Source: Neospora caninum Liverpool (taxonomy: Eukaryota; Apicomplexa; Conoidasida; Eucoccidiorida; Sarcocystidae). From it: 64,000 bases of DNA. The stretch spans positions 1,261,635-1,325,634 of the forward strand of contig NC_018394.1 of NCBI RefSeq assembly GCF_000208865.1. The letters run 5' to 3'. The position numbers and the translations under genes were made by a program. The notes below the pieces were generated by a model, which worked only from the letters and a program-made list of their open reading frames with translations, was not told the DNA's origin and ran no database searches. Numbering within the stretch: position 1 is the stretch's first letter; each line of letters begins with the position of its first letter. Below, piece by piece: positions 47,001 through 64,000 of this stretch.

Positions 47001-47772
47001 AGCGCGACGCAACGCACTCGAGAAAAAATCGGTACTTCTCCTTTTCTCGGCGTCTCAGTGTTGCTCTTTCACGAGGACGGGGGCCCCAGAACAGGGGTCG
47101 AGAGCAAGAGTGAGAGTCGCGACGACACCGCACGAATCTCACGGTGCTCAGCTCTCGGGCTGCGCACCTTTTTCGTCGTCTGCCTCTTCGGATTCCTCTT
47201 CCTCAACCTCATTCTCTTCATCTTTCTCCGTCGCAGGAGGGCTTGAGTTGCTCTCCGTACTCTCGGCAGGTGCCGGAGCAGCCTCCTGGTCGACACCGCC
47301 AGCTGCGTAGGAAAAAAGCGAAAGGCATGCCCCACACAAAAAAAGGGAAAGTAGACAAAGGTAAAAAGATACCGTCTCCCCTTTAGGGTCCTACAGCACA
47401 TGCAAAGCATGTAGAAACACTGTTCTGACCCTGTTCTCCGTTGTTTGAGAGGGAGATGCGTGCCGGATGTTTCGAGGTGTGCAACCAACCAGCACAACTG
47501 GAGTCGACAGCAAAACGTCGCACACACGCCCAGATTGCCCCGTTATAACCTTTCCCCCTTCTCGCATCGTGACAAAAGATGGGTTCTTCATCGGGGAGTG
47601 GAGCGACGCGACGAGGAGAGACTGTACGGTTTGCAGAGCTGCGGTCCGGCTACAGGAAAATCCGCCTGACACAGCCACATTGGGAATCTCACGTCTCACC
47701 CGCATCGCCGGTTTGTTTCACTTGCTGTTCTGCCGCTGAGGGCTGAGGGGGTGTGGCAGGCATCTTAGGCAT
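44099..47772 (-). CDS. NASP: NASP/SHNi-TPR histone chaperone
   Basis: Seven exons in transcript order: 47772-47700, 47302-47168, 46743-46635, 46173-46016, 45882-45533, 45047-44916 and 44617-44099, 491 residues in phase. NASP binds H3-H4 (and H1) and protects the soluble histone pool. TPR1 begins at residue 70 (AETLLDEGKALFRSRNWAKA). It is followed by the helix pair HPELSTYYLWFGDALLTKEEQ, a Ser/Glu-rich acidic insertion inside the TPR array as in animal NASP, then DEELAFEMLEMAKRCLLKKL, FAYVRLADMQLMNERYDEAA, DYREAVSLRERYTLPEQ and LSLAQATFFSGKKKAALDVF. The C-terminus has a long coil (TIEDLQLQVTDVERQIAED) and a nuclear localisation type motif SPKKRRIDL. Residues 25-69 are strongly acidic. The exact acceptor of the third exon is ambiguous by 6 nt (46743 or seven bases later; same frame only for the first two CAGs). 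Confidence 0.9.
45111..45135. repeat. TA microsatellite in NASP intron
   Basis: A short TA tract within the intron between exons 45533-45882 and 44916-45047. Confidence 0.85.
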
Positions 47773-49891
47773 TGTTTTGGTGAATGGGCTGCGACACACG
47801 AGTTTCGACCGGAAAACTTGAGGAAGGACTTTGAGGACGCCGCGATGCAACACCCGAATACAGAAGAGCCAGGCCGCTGCAAGCAAGGCCAGCGAGATTC
47901 TGGCGCATTAAGCGGCAGTGGAAGAGGCTGTGTCTCATGTGCGTGCATAGAGAAAAGTGTCTTTTCATCGCATGTATTTCTGGTGCAAATTTCCTAGGGA
48001 AGATCGCTTGGGCTGGCTATATTGCAAGTGTGCATGTGTGTGCCCAGTGCATGCAGTTCGAGCACAACAGAGACTCCCTGTCTTCGGCCGTTAGCCGCTA
48101 CCGGGTGACTCCAGTTCTGCTCTATACCCTGTGGAAGGCACCACGGAAAAGAAAAAGAAACTGGGGCAGACGAAACGTCCTTTGAAAGAAGAATTGGATT
48201 TCTTGATTAGAAACTGATAAAGGAAAAAAGTCGACCGCCATGGGTCCTGTTTGTGTGCAGTCGCTGCTTTCCCCTTTTCGTTTCGGATGTGCAACAGGCT
48301 CTCAAATACTCGCAGACGATCTCAGCCTTTACCACTCAATGTCGATGCATGTGTTCTCTACACGAATGGCCCTTCTGCTCTCGAGTGCCTCTCTGCGAAC
48401 AGAACAGCAGAGCCGGCCAGCCATCTCAATCCCCCAGTTGCGGTGTGCACGACGAACACCTTTCAACTGGTTCACGGGGCATACAACAGTTGTGCTAGCA
48501 CGCATAGTGTGTGTCTGATAGTCGCCAGGGTTGGCGAAACTGAATCAAACCAGGTAGTAGTTTTGTGGATGGGTCTGCTGTGGCATGGAAGTACAAAAAT
48601 CGTCGTCACCATCGGATATTTTTCACTGCATCCGCTGGTCAAGTGCGCGACCGCGGAAATCATCATGGCACTGACACGGTCGGATCCCCAGAAAAGAGTG
48701 GCTATAAATATATGTATCCATAGACAAATATATACATATATCCACATGCAGCTAAATGTTTATAGAGACTAGCAGGGTGCTGCCGCCGAAGTGCTGTTTG
48801 GTTCGGTGCGTGTCATACGCGATACACAAGTACACATGATGACACACCAGACAGCAGGTCATCCCTTGGATGCCAACTCTCAGATATCATGTATAAGGGC
48901 CACTAAACATTGCCATTACCAAGCATGTGTCACTTAGCGTCCACCTTGCCATAAAAAAGTGGGAATATATCTAGTAAGAAAATTCCTGCACATATGTGAC
49001 CGCAGTGCGAAGCCGAATGTGATATCGAATCCTCTTTGAAAAAGTACCCGTATTTCCCATCTGTGCTGTTGCTGCGTTCCCTTCAAAAGTGAAGGGGGTG
49101 AAACAGTGTCAAGACGAAGTATGTGCCGGACACGAAGTACTCCTTGCACGGCAACCGCCACGTGAAAGGACAGATGCATCGGACCTCTCTGGATCCGGAT
49201 TTAAAGACCTCCAGCTTGTGATTGATTTGTGATGAGGAACCGAGGAACAGCGTAGCTGCGGGTGACCTGTTGACGTAGAAGTAGGGTGCAGTTACCGTCA
49301 GCAGCGCGTTTTGTACATCGGTATTTTTCCTCGGCTCTCCTGAGGGCAGATGGATGCATTGGAATTGAGTGCTCAGATAAGTACTCATGGTCGGAAAGCT
49401 GGTAGCTGTTGTCTTAAAAGCACCACTTTTGTTGTCGAAGAACAGAGGAATCGAGTAGATTGCAGAAAGGCCGCATGGTGTGGTACTTCCGGCGGGGTGC
49501 CGTAGCCTTGATGCGAATATTCTCACAGCACCGTCTAGTCCGCTGTTGCGCATTGCAGTGTCACGTTCTCACGAGCAGGTATGCTCCTGAGAGCGTAGAA
49601 CAAGCAACTTAAGAGCAAACAATCGTGGTTAGAAGGCTTGTCGAGGCTTTCCATGTCTAAAACTGTCAGTGAGGGTCATCCCACTCTATTGCGGTCGGAC
49701 AGAGACCCAGAAACTAGTTCTGCTACGCAAATTGAAGCCAACGCGTGGGAGCGATGGCATGGCCGTCTCGTGTACATACACACGACAGCGCGACTCGCTC
49801 TATGATTACCTCGCGCTGCTCTTGGTTCTTTCCAACCTTCGATGGCCTGTCCACGTTCTCTTAGGGAGCGTCCTTTCTCTCCCCATTCAAG
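47773..49891. other. Divergent spacer between NASP and the second secreted-protein gene
   Basis: This holds both promoters. It is relatively AT-rich. The open frames at 48251-48772 (+) and 49083-49553 (-) carry no recognisable domain or signal peptide and are not called. Confidence 0.5.
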
Positions 49892-51475
49892 ATGTTTTGC
49901 TCGAAGGACATCATAACAGTGGCCGTTTTCGCGGCTCTGCTTCATCAAGTGCAATGTGACACCCCTCAGAACGTGCAGCTAATCAATGGTGGGGACGATG
50001 AGGGTGTTTCATTGATTCAAATATCTCATCGCAGATCTTCGACCCCAGGCCCCGTCGGAATTGCTCCACATCAGCAACTTTCGCTGGAAAAGCCGGCGTT
50101 TCCTGTCGCACTCACTCAACCTGCACAGCCGCACCTGCCTTCTCCGGCTCCTATGGCTCCGATGCCACAGGCAGCTGTGCCGCCTGTCAATCCTCCAGTG
50201 AGAATGAATACGTCTCGCGATGTCCTTTCAACGGGATACATATGGGTGAGCGATTTTAGTCAACCGGACAACTGCCTCAAGGCGGTACTTTCCCAGCCAC
50301 GCCTCCGATTTCCCCTACTGTCCTAGCCACTTCGTTCGTGAGTCTGCATTGTGGAGCATCAATAACAAATTCTGCATACCCCGTTTTTACTAGGTCTTGC
50401 CGCCATGGATTCAGCAGACTGCCAAAGCCGCTGCAGGAATGACTGCGTTTCTTTCCTCGATAGGTATTGGACTGACACTGTTAGCTTGACGAATTGTGAA
50501 GCAAAGGGGGATCTGTTCTCGCTGCAGGAATACCAAATCTGCCAATGGTTGAAGACTGTAGGTGAACTGGACCACATACTCAACGACATATATAATAAAA
50601 ACTGACTCCTCAACCTCAGGCGGAAAAGCGCCGCAATTGAGGGAAGTGATGCTGTGTGTACAAAACAGTAGGTCACTGCCGGTCGTGACGAAGCCTCGTT
50701 GGAACATGCCTGTTGCCCGCCAGTAATGGACGACACGAGGCAGATTTTTGATGCCGGTACGCTTCGGTGGAACCTTCGAAAAAGACGTACGGTCACCCGA
50801 AATACAGGAAAGGAAATTGCAACTCTCAACGTCCGCGTTCTCTCGGGTGGCAGGTATGAACGCGTGTGGTCAGGACTCAGCAGCAAGGAATTCAGTGCCT
50901 CGCAGGCGTGCAGACAGGGCTCTTGCGCGGCTCAAAACACTAGTCTCAAGGCCCTTCTCTAAAAAATTGATGAAAGCTTTAGGTACTGTCCCACGAATGC
51001 CTTTTTGAGGCACACTGAGCTCCTGATGAGGCGCGGAACATATCACTCAGGCACGCCAATGTCAGCTCTGTAAGGGCAACGTGAGACCCAACAATTAGCA
51101 GGCTCTCAAGAGGAGTGCTTGAACTGCAGGTTTCTAATGCAACGGGAGGCGACTCCCGATAGGTCAGGAAAACTAGATTACATCCCGCCAGGCGGTTTTC
51201 CATGTTGCACCTACAGACAGAGGTGGCTTGCTGGATCGATTTTGACTCTGGTGTCTGACCTGCCTGTTGCGACGGATATTGCTGACCCCGCTTCCGGTGG
51301 CTTTGGCCACGTCAACGGTATGGCCTTAAGGTCCGCCTGATTCGTTACATTACTCGTAGCGGATCCCCCTGTGTGCGCAGTCGTTTTGCCAAGGCCCTCA
51401 AGAGTTCATCGGATCGATCGTGCAATGAAAGAACTTCAGCAGGGAATGGTAGGACGTAGCATGCTTCTTCTGTAG
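49892..51475 (+). CDS. Probable secreted protein, Pro-rich; 3' exon structure uncertain
   Basis: The first exon, 49892-50245, is solid: ATG, a signal peptide MFCSKDIITVAVFAALLHQVQC with cleavage after Cys22, then a hydrophilic Pro-rich chain (PHLPSPAPMAPMPQAAVPP) ending at a GTGAGC donor. The second exon begins at 50394 (acceptor TTTTACTAG) with VLPPWIQQTAKAAAGMTAFL. It may run to a stop at 50489, giving 149 residues with a hydrophobic C-terminal helix. Alternatively it splices at 50463 to further exons: 50528-50561, 50744-50982 and 51360-51475 (270 residues), or 50724-50853 and 51381-51459. All keep phase; a 64-nt intron in the first alternative is short for this genome. Family not recognised. 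Likely a secretory-organelle protein. Confidence 0.5.
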
Positions 51476-52949
51476 AAGGTGACGCTGTCAGTGTGCCTGT
51501 ACCAGGATCCAGGTGCCATTACCAACGGTGGGTTGGGTGAAGGAAGCATTGGTGACGGAGGCCTGTTCCACGAAATTTAGAAATCCGGGGTGCGATTCGA
51601 TCCTCTTCACATATATAAACCACACACTGTTCCTTCTGTTGTAGCCGCCATCCACGGAGCATGCTCCCCATTATCGGTGAGCGCAAAACTCGAGGCATCC
51701 CCTGTCTCCCACTAGAACCGAGGCAATTCCTCGGGAGCGGCCCCATGAGGAGGTTCTAATAGCTTAGGAAAATCCTCCTCTCCAGTGCCCTTTAGAAGCT
51801 AGATACGGTTTCTGTCGTATCGAGGAATCCCATTGACTGGTTCCTTATACCACATTATTGTCTGGGAGAAAAAACCGTCATTGATGGAATTCAATATCCA
51901 GTGTTTTAGCGGCCTTTACCGCTAGGCCTTCGCATTTTCCGTTTCTGCACAGATTTGAGCTTCCGCGATTCTGTCGTTGGATAATCTGTGAGCGGAGCAG
52001 ACGAGTAACGTTGCATCGCCTCGCAGCGTGACGAGGATTGCAATAAATCAATCCTCTGGCAAGAATGGGCAACAACGGCGTAAAATGAGGCGGTTGTCTC
52101 TCTATGCAGATGTCTTCGCTGACGTCAAGCCGCCCGGTGCCTCTTCTGCGCCACAGGAGCGATGGCACACACACCAGAGCCGGTTAAGAAGCGAGGAGAG
52201 ACAAGCAGAAACATTGTAGTCAGTGTGTGAGTTTAGCTTAGCCGTTGGCTTCACAGCAGACTCCTGCAAAGCACCGGTGGCTCTTGAGTCAAACTATAAT
52301 GCCGACAAGACTAATGGGTGCATAGTTTTGCATGTCGATGTCTTCATCCAGGTGGCGGCCCCCCGACGTCCCCGGTACCTTGCATGACATTTCGGTGCAT
52401 GCATCGGCATAGCGTTCCATCCTTGAAGCGAACTAAGCAGCCTGAGAGAGAGCCTACTGGCAAATTCGTTGATTCAACGAGTTCTGAGAAAGTGTGAAGT
52501 ATTGTCACTCGTCATAGCACCGGACAGTCGGTGGCTCTGCCGCCTTCACCCTCACTAGGCGGCAACCTTGCGAGCGGCTGTTCACTGTTCACAGGCGTTG
52601 ACCAAGTTGTCACCCAAACCCTTCTTTCGAAACAGAGAGCCTCTGCCGGCAGTTCTGCGGTGCTTCATGGATTGCTTTTTGATGACTCGCAGCGACTGGC
52701 GCAGTCTCGTTCACCAGTGAACAGGACGGACAGCGAAGGATCCGTAGGCTTGATTCACATTCTGACTTCCCTGTCAACAAACGTGTGTGTCTTCCATGCG
52801 CGGTGTCATTCAAAATTCCAGTCCGTTTAGCATTCGTGATTCAGTCGTATCTACCGTTTTTTGTTTGAAGGGAGGTCTCCGTCGAAAACTGGCGTCTCTC
52901 TTCACCGAGTTGCCTGCGGTGTGCACCGTGTCCGTCCTTCTGCGCGAAG
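51476..52949. other. Spacer upstream of the Brl1/Brr6 gene
   Basis: AT-richer than the following gene. No supported exon. It contains the promoter and 5' leader of the gene starting at 52950. Confidence 0.5.
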
Positions 52950-55667
52950 ATGGTCCGTCGCCTTCTGTTTGGCAGCAAGTTTTCCCGACAGCAGGTCGAG
53001 GATCGACTCCCTTGCCCCTCTGCGGAGGACGCATCCACTGTCGACAGCACAACTGGCCCAGCCGCTGCGCCCCGGCGAACGCCTCTGTCAAAACACCCTT
53101 CGCTGGACGAGAGTCGCCGGCTCCTGTTCTCCCAGTCTTTGCCAGACGACGTTCAGGATCCGTTGACTCAAGCCTTCGGCGCGCTTCGCTTTGCCGCAGA
53201 GGAAAACAGTCTCCCTTCGAACGCCTCTTCCGTATCCGCTGCAGAACAGCCAACTGTCCTTTCTCGGCGGTGGGCGTCCCAGGTGGGCTGTCGCAGCGAA
53301 GAGCCACCGCGGCTGTGGTCTCGCAGCGCTCCCGCACAGGACTGCGTCGGCCCAGTGAAAGGGACACAACGGTCTTCGCTCTCCCCTTTCGGTCGTCGTG
53401 AGCGTCCCCCCAAGGACTGCCGCGCCTTTGACGGCCCGTGGCTTTCCAGCGGCGCGCATCGCCTTGGCCGCTCAGCGGGGGGAAGCGTCGCAGACAGCTG
53501 TCCAGGCACCACAGACACGCCGTTTGACAGCGGAAGCAGCGACAGCGAGCGCGAGAAACAACAGGACATGCCTTACCCCGGTCCGCTGAAGCGGCGGCGA
53601 GCAACGCCGTCCCGGGAGGCATCCTGTGGCGGCGACGCTCCGCCCGCAGACGCGCGGGAGGAAAGCAGTCGAGCAAACCGAGCGTTCCTTCAAAGCGCGT
53701 CGAAAACCGAGAACGAGCCTGAAGGGCCCCCTTCGTCCTCGGGGGTGGCGCCTGGAGCGAAACCCCGGCGCATCGGCGGCTTCATCGGTTTCCTGCTGTC
53801 GCTCTTCAGTCCGCCGGCCCCGGTCCCCGACCCTGTGCACGCTCTTCCTCCCGCGACGAACGAGGGCCCTCCCCTCGTGCCTGCCGGATCCAAACTGTCG
53901 CTCGCTGCTGTCCCTGCCTCCTGCCGTTCTTGCTCCTGTCTCGCCCGGAGTGCCTCAGCCCACGCCTTCCACACGGCCGGTCTCTACACGGGCGCGGTCT
54001 TCCGCTCGTCGGCGTCCTCCTTCGATGGCGCCTCTTCCGCTTCGTTTGCTTCAGGCCCACGCCTTGCGCGCGCTCTCCCCCCGCACCTCGAGTCCTCCGG
54101 CTGCATGCACGCGTCGAGCGGGGCGCTCTCGGCGGCCGGCCGTCTCGCGCCTGCTCCAGGCCCCCCGCGCGCGCCGCAGTCTCCAGTCGTCACCGCCTGC
54201 ACTCGGACGGCGCACTTAGCAGACGCTGCCCAGCGCGTGCTTCGCCTTCTCTGGAGCGGTTGCTGCGTGGGCGTGGTGCTTTGGCTGCTGCTGCATCTCG
54301 CTTTCTCGCTGTACCGCGACATTCAACAAGGCGAGGAGCAGAGACAGCTCCGGACGGCTGCCGAGGCGGCTCACTGTCGGCAGCAACACCGCGAGAACGG
54401 CTGCGACACACTCCACCCGCTGCCGCCATATCTGCAGCAGCCGTGCGACGCGTGGAAATCCTGCCTCATGCGACAGCCCCAACACCACGGCGAGAGGACC
54501 AAAGTCGTCGCGGCCATCGTCGGAGACGTTCTCAACGCGTTCTTCCAGCGACTAGAGTGGTGAGGCTTCTCGGAACTCTTGAACACGTCTGACGCGCCTC
54601 CAGTGGCTCAGAGGCTCGCGAGATCTCTTGCCCCCTCGGCGAAGCCTGCGGGGAAGCGAAAGGGAGGAGGGACGGGGAAGTCGGAAGGAGAGACGCCCGA
54701 TCTCCCCTCCTTGAGGAACCCAGAACGGGGCCTCAAGCGAAGGGTAGAAAAAAGCTCGGAGAGGTACCGAGAAAAAACAGTTTCGAGCCAAAACCACATG
54801 CATGAGACTGCCCCTGGGATGAGGGCCCGTCGTCGCTCGGAGCCCCGAGCAAACACGAGGGGCCCTCGAGAATGTCTTGGCTTCCGAACGGCTTCACTTT
54901 TCGCACGCATCTGTCGAAACGGCTCTGTGTCTCCACTGAGCTTCTGTATCAACATAGTTCCATTTTATATCTACACATCGATATATATGTATACATTTAC
55001 CTATACGTATGTATATGCTACAGGTTATCCCTATATAGGCAGGACTCCCCTCTCTTTGGGCTGAAGAGCTGTCGGTTTCTCTTACGTTCACTGCGAGCGT
55101 TTTCATCCCAAGTGTGGCAACTCTCGTGTGTCGTGTTTCCCTTCACCCTTTTGCGCAGTCAGGCGTTCCTTTCTGCTTTCGGTTTGGTCCGTGTCGGTGC
55201 CCCGCTTCCTCTAAGCTGTCTCCCGTTCTCTCGTTCCTTTCCCATGGTTTCGTCTGGCTCTTTTCCGCGCGCTGTCTCTTAGGCGGACCATCGCGTGCCT
55301 GAGCCTGCTTCTACTCGCTGTGATCTACGCCACGAGGTGGGTTTCGCAACCGATTGCGCCGCCTCTGCTGCCTCCTCGAGACGAAGGCGGCGGGCCAGAG
55401 AAAGCGGCTCTGGTGCCCTACCTGGCCGACTCGCCGCTGACGCCGGAGGCACACGCCTGCGGGCTTTCTCCCTGGAAGGCGCATGCAGACAGCCACGAGC
55501 CGCACTGCATGCACGCGATGCGAGGCAGGGGCGACTGCCAGGTGGGCGACGCCCCCGCCAACGTGGCGGTGCCAGGAGCCTACGAAGAAGTCGAGCGCCG
55601 ACGACTCGCCGACAGACGGCCATGGACCAAGTTACGACAGTCTCAGGACCAGGACAAAGTGTACTGA
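52950..55667 (+). CDS. Brl1/Brr6-type nuclear envelope protein
   Basis: Two exons, 52950-54559 and 55283-55667, joined in phase 2 (the split codon makes Trp537), 664 residues. The ATG at 52950 has A at -3. Residues 1-425 are Ser/Pro/Arg-rich and disordered. The first membrane segment is about 431-455 (WSGCCVGVVLWLLLHLAF) and the second about 539-555 (TIACLSLLLLAVIYATRW). The loop between them carries Cys476, Cys485, Cys499 and Cys505 (HCRQQHRENGC, then PCDAWKSCLM), the two-disulfide signature of Brr6/Brl1. The C-x8-C and C-x5-C spacings and the following AIVGDVLNAFFQRLEW agree with yeast Brl1. Yeast homologues sit in the nuclear envelope and help inner and outer membranes fuse during nuclear pore assembly. 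The long disordered N-terminus and a second Cys-containing C-terminal tail are additions. Confidence 0.9.
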
Positions 55668-57418
55668 GAGACGGGAAACGTTAATGGGGCTCTTTCAGAA
55701 GCTACTGTACCAAAACGGGGGGCCGGGGGGGGGGGGGGGTGGTCTTTGTTTCGCATGCAGGTCAATATGCATTTTTCGACGCGATTCACGCCTTTCTCTT
55801 TACGTTCTCTCTCCTGTTTTCCTCTCGTCCTTTTCTTTATTTTCCTGTCGTCCTTTTCTTTCTCCTTTTCTTTCTTTTCCCCTCGTCCTTTTCTTTCTCC
55901 TTTTTTTTTCCTCTCGTCCTTTTCTTTCTCCTTTTCTTTCTTTTCCTCTCGTCCTTTTCTTTCTTTTCCTCTCGTCCTTTTCTTTCTTTTCCTCTCGTCC
56001 TTTTCTTTCTGCTTTTCTCTGTCTCCCTATGTTCAACAGCTATCGGTCTTGCCTCTCGAACCAGTCGGACTTGTGAAGAGAGCCTGGAGCTTTCTTGCAC
56101 AGGCAAAGGAAGAGAAACACGCGCTCGAGCGGATGCATGCATCGGCTTTCGCGGCAAGGCGCCTAGGCGTGTACGAACGCCGTAGAGGCAACTTTTTCCT
56201 GAGAAGCGAGATGCCGGCGAAACAGAGCGCCCCCCGAATGCATGCGCTTTTGAAGCTCTTTGCTTTTGCCGTGGCTTCCGAATCCAAAAGCGACGGCGGC
56301 AGGGAGACAGATGCCCCTCGAACGCCCTGGCGTCTCTTTTTTCGGTATCGTGAGAGAAAGAGGAGTGAGTGCGACCGCGAGAAAAACATGAGCAGATGGC
56401 AGACTTGCAAGGCTAAAAACGGGCGTGTGAACTGCTGAGGCAAAAGAACACTGGAGAGGTTAGGTGGGGATGCACGGACTGCGAAGGTCGGGAGACCGGG
56501 GACCACCACAGAATACCACTCTTTCGGGTGTCTCTGTAACGGCAGCCCCGAACGCTGAAACATCAGAGAAAAACAGAATCCTAGAACCTCCACGCCGCGT
56601 ACGTTTCGCTGGAGCGCGTGCAGAGCATGTGCGGGCGGCGTGCTAGTTACACATGATTTTTCTCTAAGGCTGTCCAGGGGTGTTTCCGAGAAGAGATTCG
56701 AAGGGCGTGGAGCGGGGAGGCGAGAGGCCAAGAGGAATAAAGACGGGCAAGCGAGGAAGGACGTCTTGTGTTCGAAGCGGCTCCATTAGCACGCGAGACG
56801 CGCCTCTTTGTGGATTATCAAGACGCTTCCTTTTGCTGTGGAAGCTGGGGAGCCGAACAAAACTCCGCACTGCCCGTGGCTGCCCACAGCGCAGCAAACG
56901 TTGCACAGAACGAGCGGCCTTGCAGGCGAACCGAGTTTCGAGAGGCGAGGCTGCGCGAGGGAAAATCTCTTCAGCGCGATAGACAAACGTGCACCGCCTA
57001 GCGTGTCTCCGCAGTTCCGCCCTTGCTACTGCCGCGCGTTCACTTGCTGGGCTGTTAGCACTGTCAGCAGCCTCCAGACCGATGTTAAAGAAGTTAGACA
57101 AGCCGGCAAAAACACAGAGAGTCTTTACACATGAGCAGACGGCCACGTGCTGATAGAGTGTCTGTAAACAGGTATGTCTTTCGCCCAACATAGAAAGGCA
57201 ACACGAGAAAGCGAGAGGAACAGAGACGCAGACAAAACAATGAGAGAAGACGACCGCGCCAGAGGCAGCGAGGCGATTCAGAGGCACGCGGGAGTCCACC
57301 GTGCGAGAGAGAGACTTGCAGAAGCTGAAAAGAGCTGAGGCGAAGGAGAAAGTGGGACAAGAAAGAGAAGAGGGGGGAGGCCAGAGAAAAAACAGAGCCG
57401 CACTGCAGATGGCCTTCT
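55668..57418. other. Convergent 3' spacer between Brl1/Brr6 and KRR1
   Basis: This contains the 3' regions of both genes, a poly-G tract and a pyrimidine-rich tandem repeat (listed separately). Open frames here are short and repeat-driven. Confidence 0.55.
55717..56013 (+). repeat. Poly-G run followed by pyrimidine-rich tandem repeats
   Basis: G6-CC-G15 at 55717-55739 is followed from about 55800 by a degenerate array of CCTCTCGTCCTTTTCTTTCT-like units. It lies just downstream of the Brl1/Brr6 stop. The G runs could form a quadruplex in the transcript, which is a possible 3' end or pause element. Confidence 0.8.
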
Positions 57419-62828
<5,410 letters not shown>

Positions 62829-64000
62829 TGTCAAACGCAGAAAGAAGAGAGGGCGAACACGCGCGACAGGAAAAAGCAAAGAAAAAGGAGAGCGCCTTGG
62901 GGAGAGCACGACGCAGAGAACGGACGGAAGCGCGTTGAGATCCAGCGGGAGAAAGGTCCCGCGGAACGCCGAGCAGAGACGGCGACGAAAAAAGAAACGT
63001 GAAGAATACAGCCGCAAGCTGTGAGGCAAAACTCGAGGAAGAGGAATAGCAAGAGACGAAGGCCGTTCTCTCCTCCCTTTATTCGTTTGCTTCTCCGCTG
63101 GCTGATGCCATCGAATTTTAAGTTAGAGGTTTGAAAAAATGCGCTCACGACCACGTCAACGCCAAAGAGAAGAACCGCTTCGAAAGAGACTCAACGTGCA
63201 GACGTATGTGCCTGTGGGAAAGAGCGGAGAAGCTTTTTTCGCAAGGTCGACTGTGGAAGAGTCTCTTCAAAACTCTCGAGACTCCGATTGATCTCCGAGG
63301 AAAAGGGAAAGTCGCGGCGTCTGAAAAACCTTAGGAGAAGACGGGTGCCTGAAGAAAGTTGAGACCCAATTCAAAGCGAAACCTGGTTCTCTTTCTAGGA
63401 AATTGTTCAGTGGGAAAGGAACTGCGAGAGGGACACGAGAAAAACGAAAAGACTGTTTTCACCTTGGGCGCTTTGCATGCAAACAGGAAAGCCGGCAGTC
63501 GGCCAGTTGCTACCAAGGTAACTAACTCACTTTCACTCGCAAGAAAACGGGAATCGGGTTGGAGAAAAAACACCCTGTTTCGCCTGCCTGTAAGCGAGTT
63601 GGAAGGTGAGGGTAAATGACAATTTCAGAAGCCCGCTTTGAGAACTTGAGTTGTACGGGTAAACCGCCAGCATGCATGCACGCGACCTCGAGTATGTGTG
63701 ACCAGCTTGATCGTGACCGCGTACCTGGCTGTTTTAAGGAAAAAAGACACATTACGCCACAGCAAAAACGCAAAACCGATCTTCTGCCCGTCTCCATTCG
63801 CGCTTCCGTTGCCGAACTTCTTCTGAAGCCTTTTGCAGCTTTACTTTCCAGAGACCGAACAGAGTGAAGATGCGGGAGCAAAAAGGAGGTCGTCTGAACG
63901 AGAAAACTGAGCCTGCGGATAGAGGGGGTTCACTGGAACCCTGCAACATAAGCGAGCGCGTTACACGAGCTGCCTGTACAGCTGAGAAACGATTCTTGCT
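62829..64000. other. KRR1 upstream region to window end
   Basis: This contains the KRR1 promoter and leader. A TGCATGCA element is present near 63672; such motifs are recurrent cis-elements in apicomplexan promoters. A minus-strand frame at 63752-63949 (LQKASEEVRQRKREWRRAED) could be an exon of a neighbouring gene beyond the window, but its splice sites are not convincing and it is not called. Confidence 0.4.

Noticed and set aside
48251..48772. 173-codon plus-strand frame
   Set aside because: No domain; its end runs into TATA repeats; considered chance.
49083..49553. 156-codon minus-strand frame
   Set aside because: Starts with ATG but has no signal peptide, domain or neighbouring exons; codon use does not stand out.

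Overview
The window is nuclear DNA of a tissue-cyst-forming coccidian, most likely Toxoplasma gondii or a close relative (Hammondia, Neospora). The evidence is the gene content (an apicomplexan Kelch13 with its coiled coil, BTB and six-blade propeller), intron-rich genes with GT-AG introns of roughly 100-1100 bp, near 50% or higher GC in exons, abundant TA/CATA microsatellites, TGCATGCA motifs and a nuclear copy of a mitochondrial cox1 fragment. I cannot tell the species from the sequence alone. A 100-base run of N at 18399-18498 is an assembly gap.

Layout from left to right: a tandem ubiquitin-like protein (+, 158-1139); the Kelch13 orthologue (-, 2103-8558); a gene-poor 5 kb stretch with a cox1-like NUMT; protein phosphatase methylesterase PPME1 (+, 13511-18138); a convergent spacer with the gap; a long low-complexity protein with a collagen-like Gly-X-Y tract (-, 20654-26006, 3' end unresolved); a gene-poor spacer; a tentative small membrane protein (-, 28239-30857); an 1180-residue protein joining four IQ motifs to an AMPK-beta-like glycogen-binding (CBM48) fold (+, 31411-38207); a lower-GC block with two probable lineage-specific secreted proteins (+, 40046-43569 and 49892-51475) flanking a NASP-type histone chaperone (-, 44099-47772); a Brl1/Brr6-type nuclear envelope protein (+, 52950-55667); and the ribosome-assembly factor KRR1 (-, 57419-62828).

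These are independent eukaryotic transcription units, not operons. Most are conserved housekeeping genes: PP2A demethylation, histone chaperoning, nuclear-pore/envelope biogenesis, 18S rRNA maturation, and Kelch13 at the parasite's endocytic micropore. The lineage-specific elements are the two secreted proteins, the Gly-X-Y protein and the IQ-CBM48 protein. The last is the most suggestive find, because it places calmodulin-binding motifs next to a polyglucan-binding domain in an organism that stores amylopectin.

Exon structures were read by hand from splice consensus, reading phase and family alignment from memory. PPME1, Kelch13, NASP, KRR1, Brl1 and IQ-CBM48 have unbroken phase through every exon listed. 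The two secreted genes and the small membrane protein are less certain. Five perfect or near-perfect palindromes were found; four lie in introns and one in a convergent 3' spacer.
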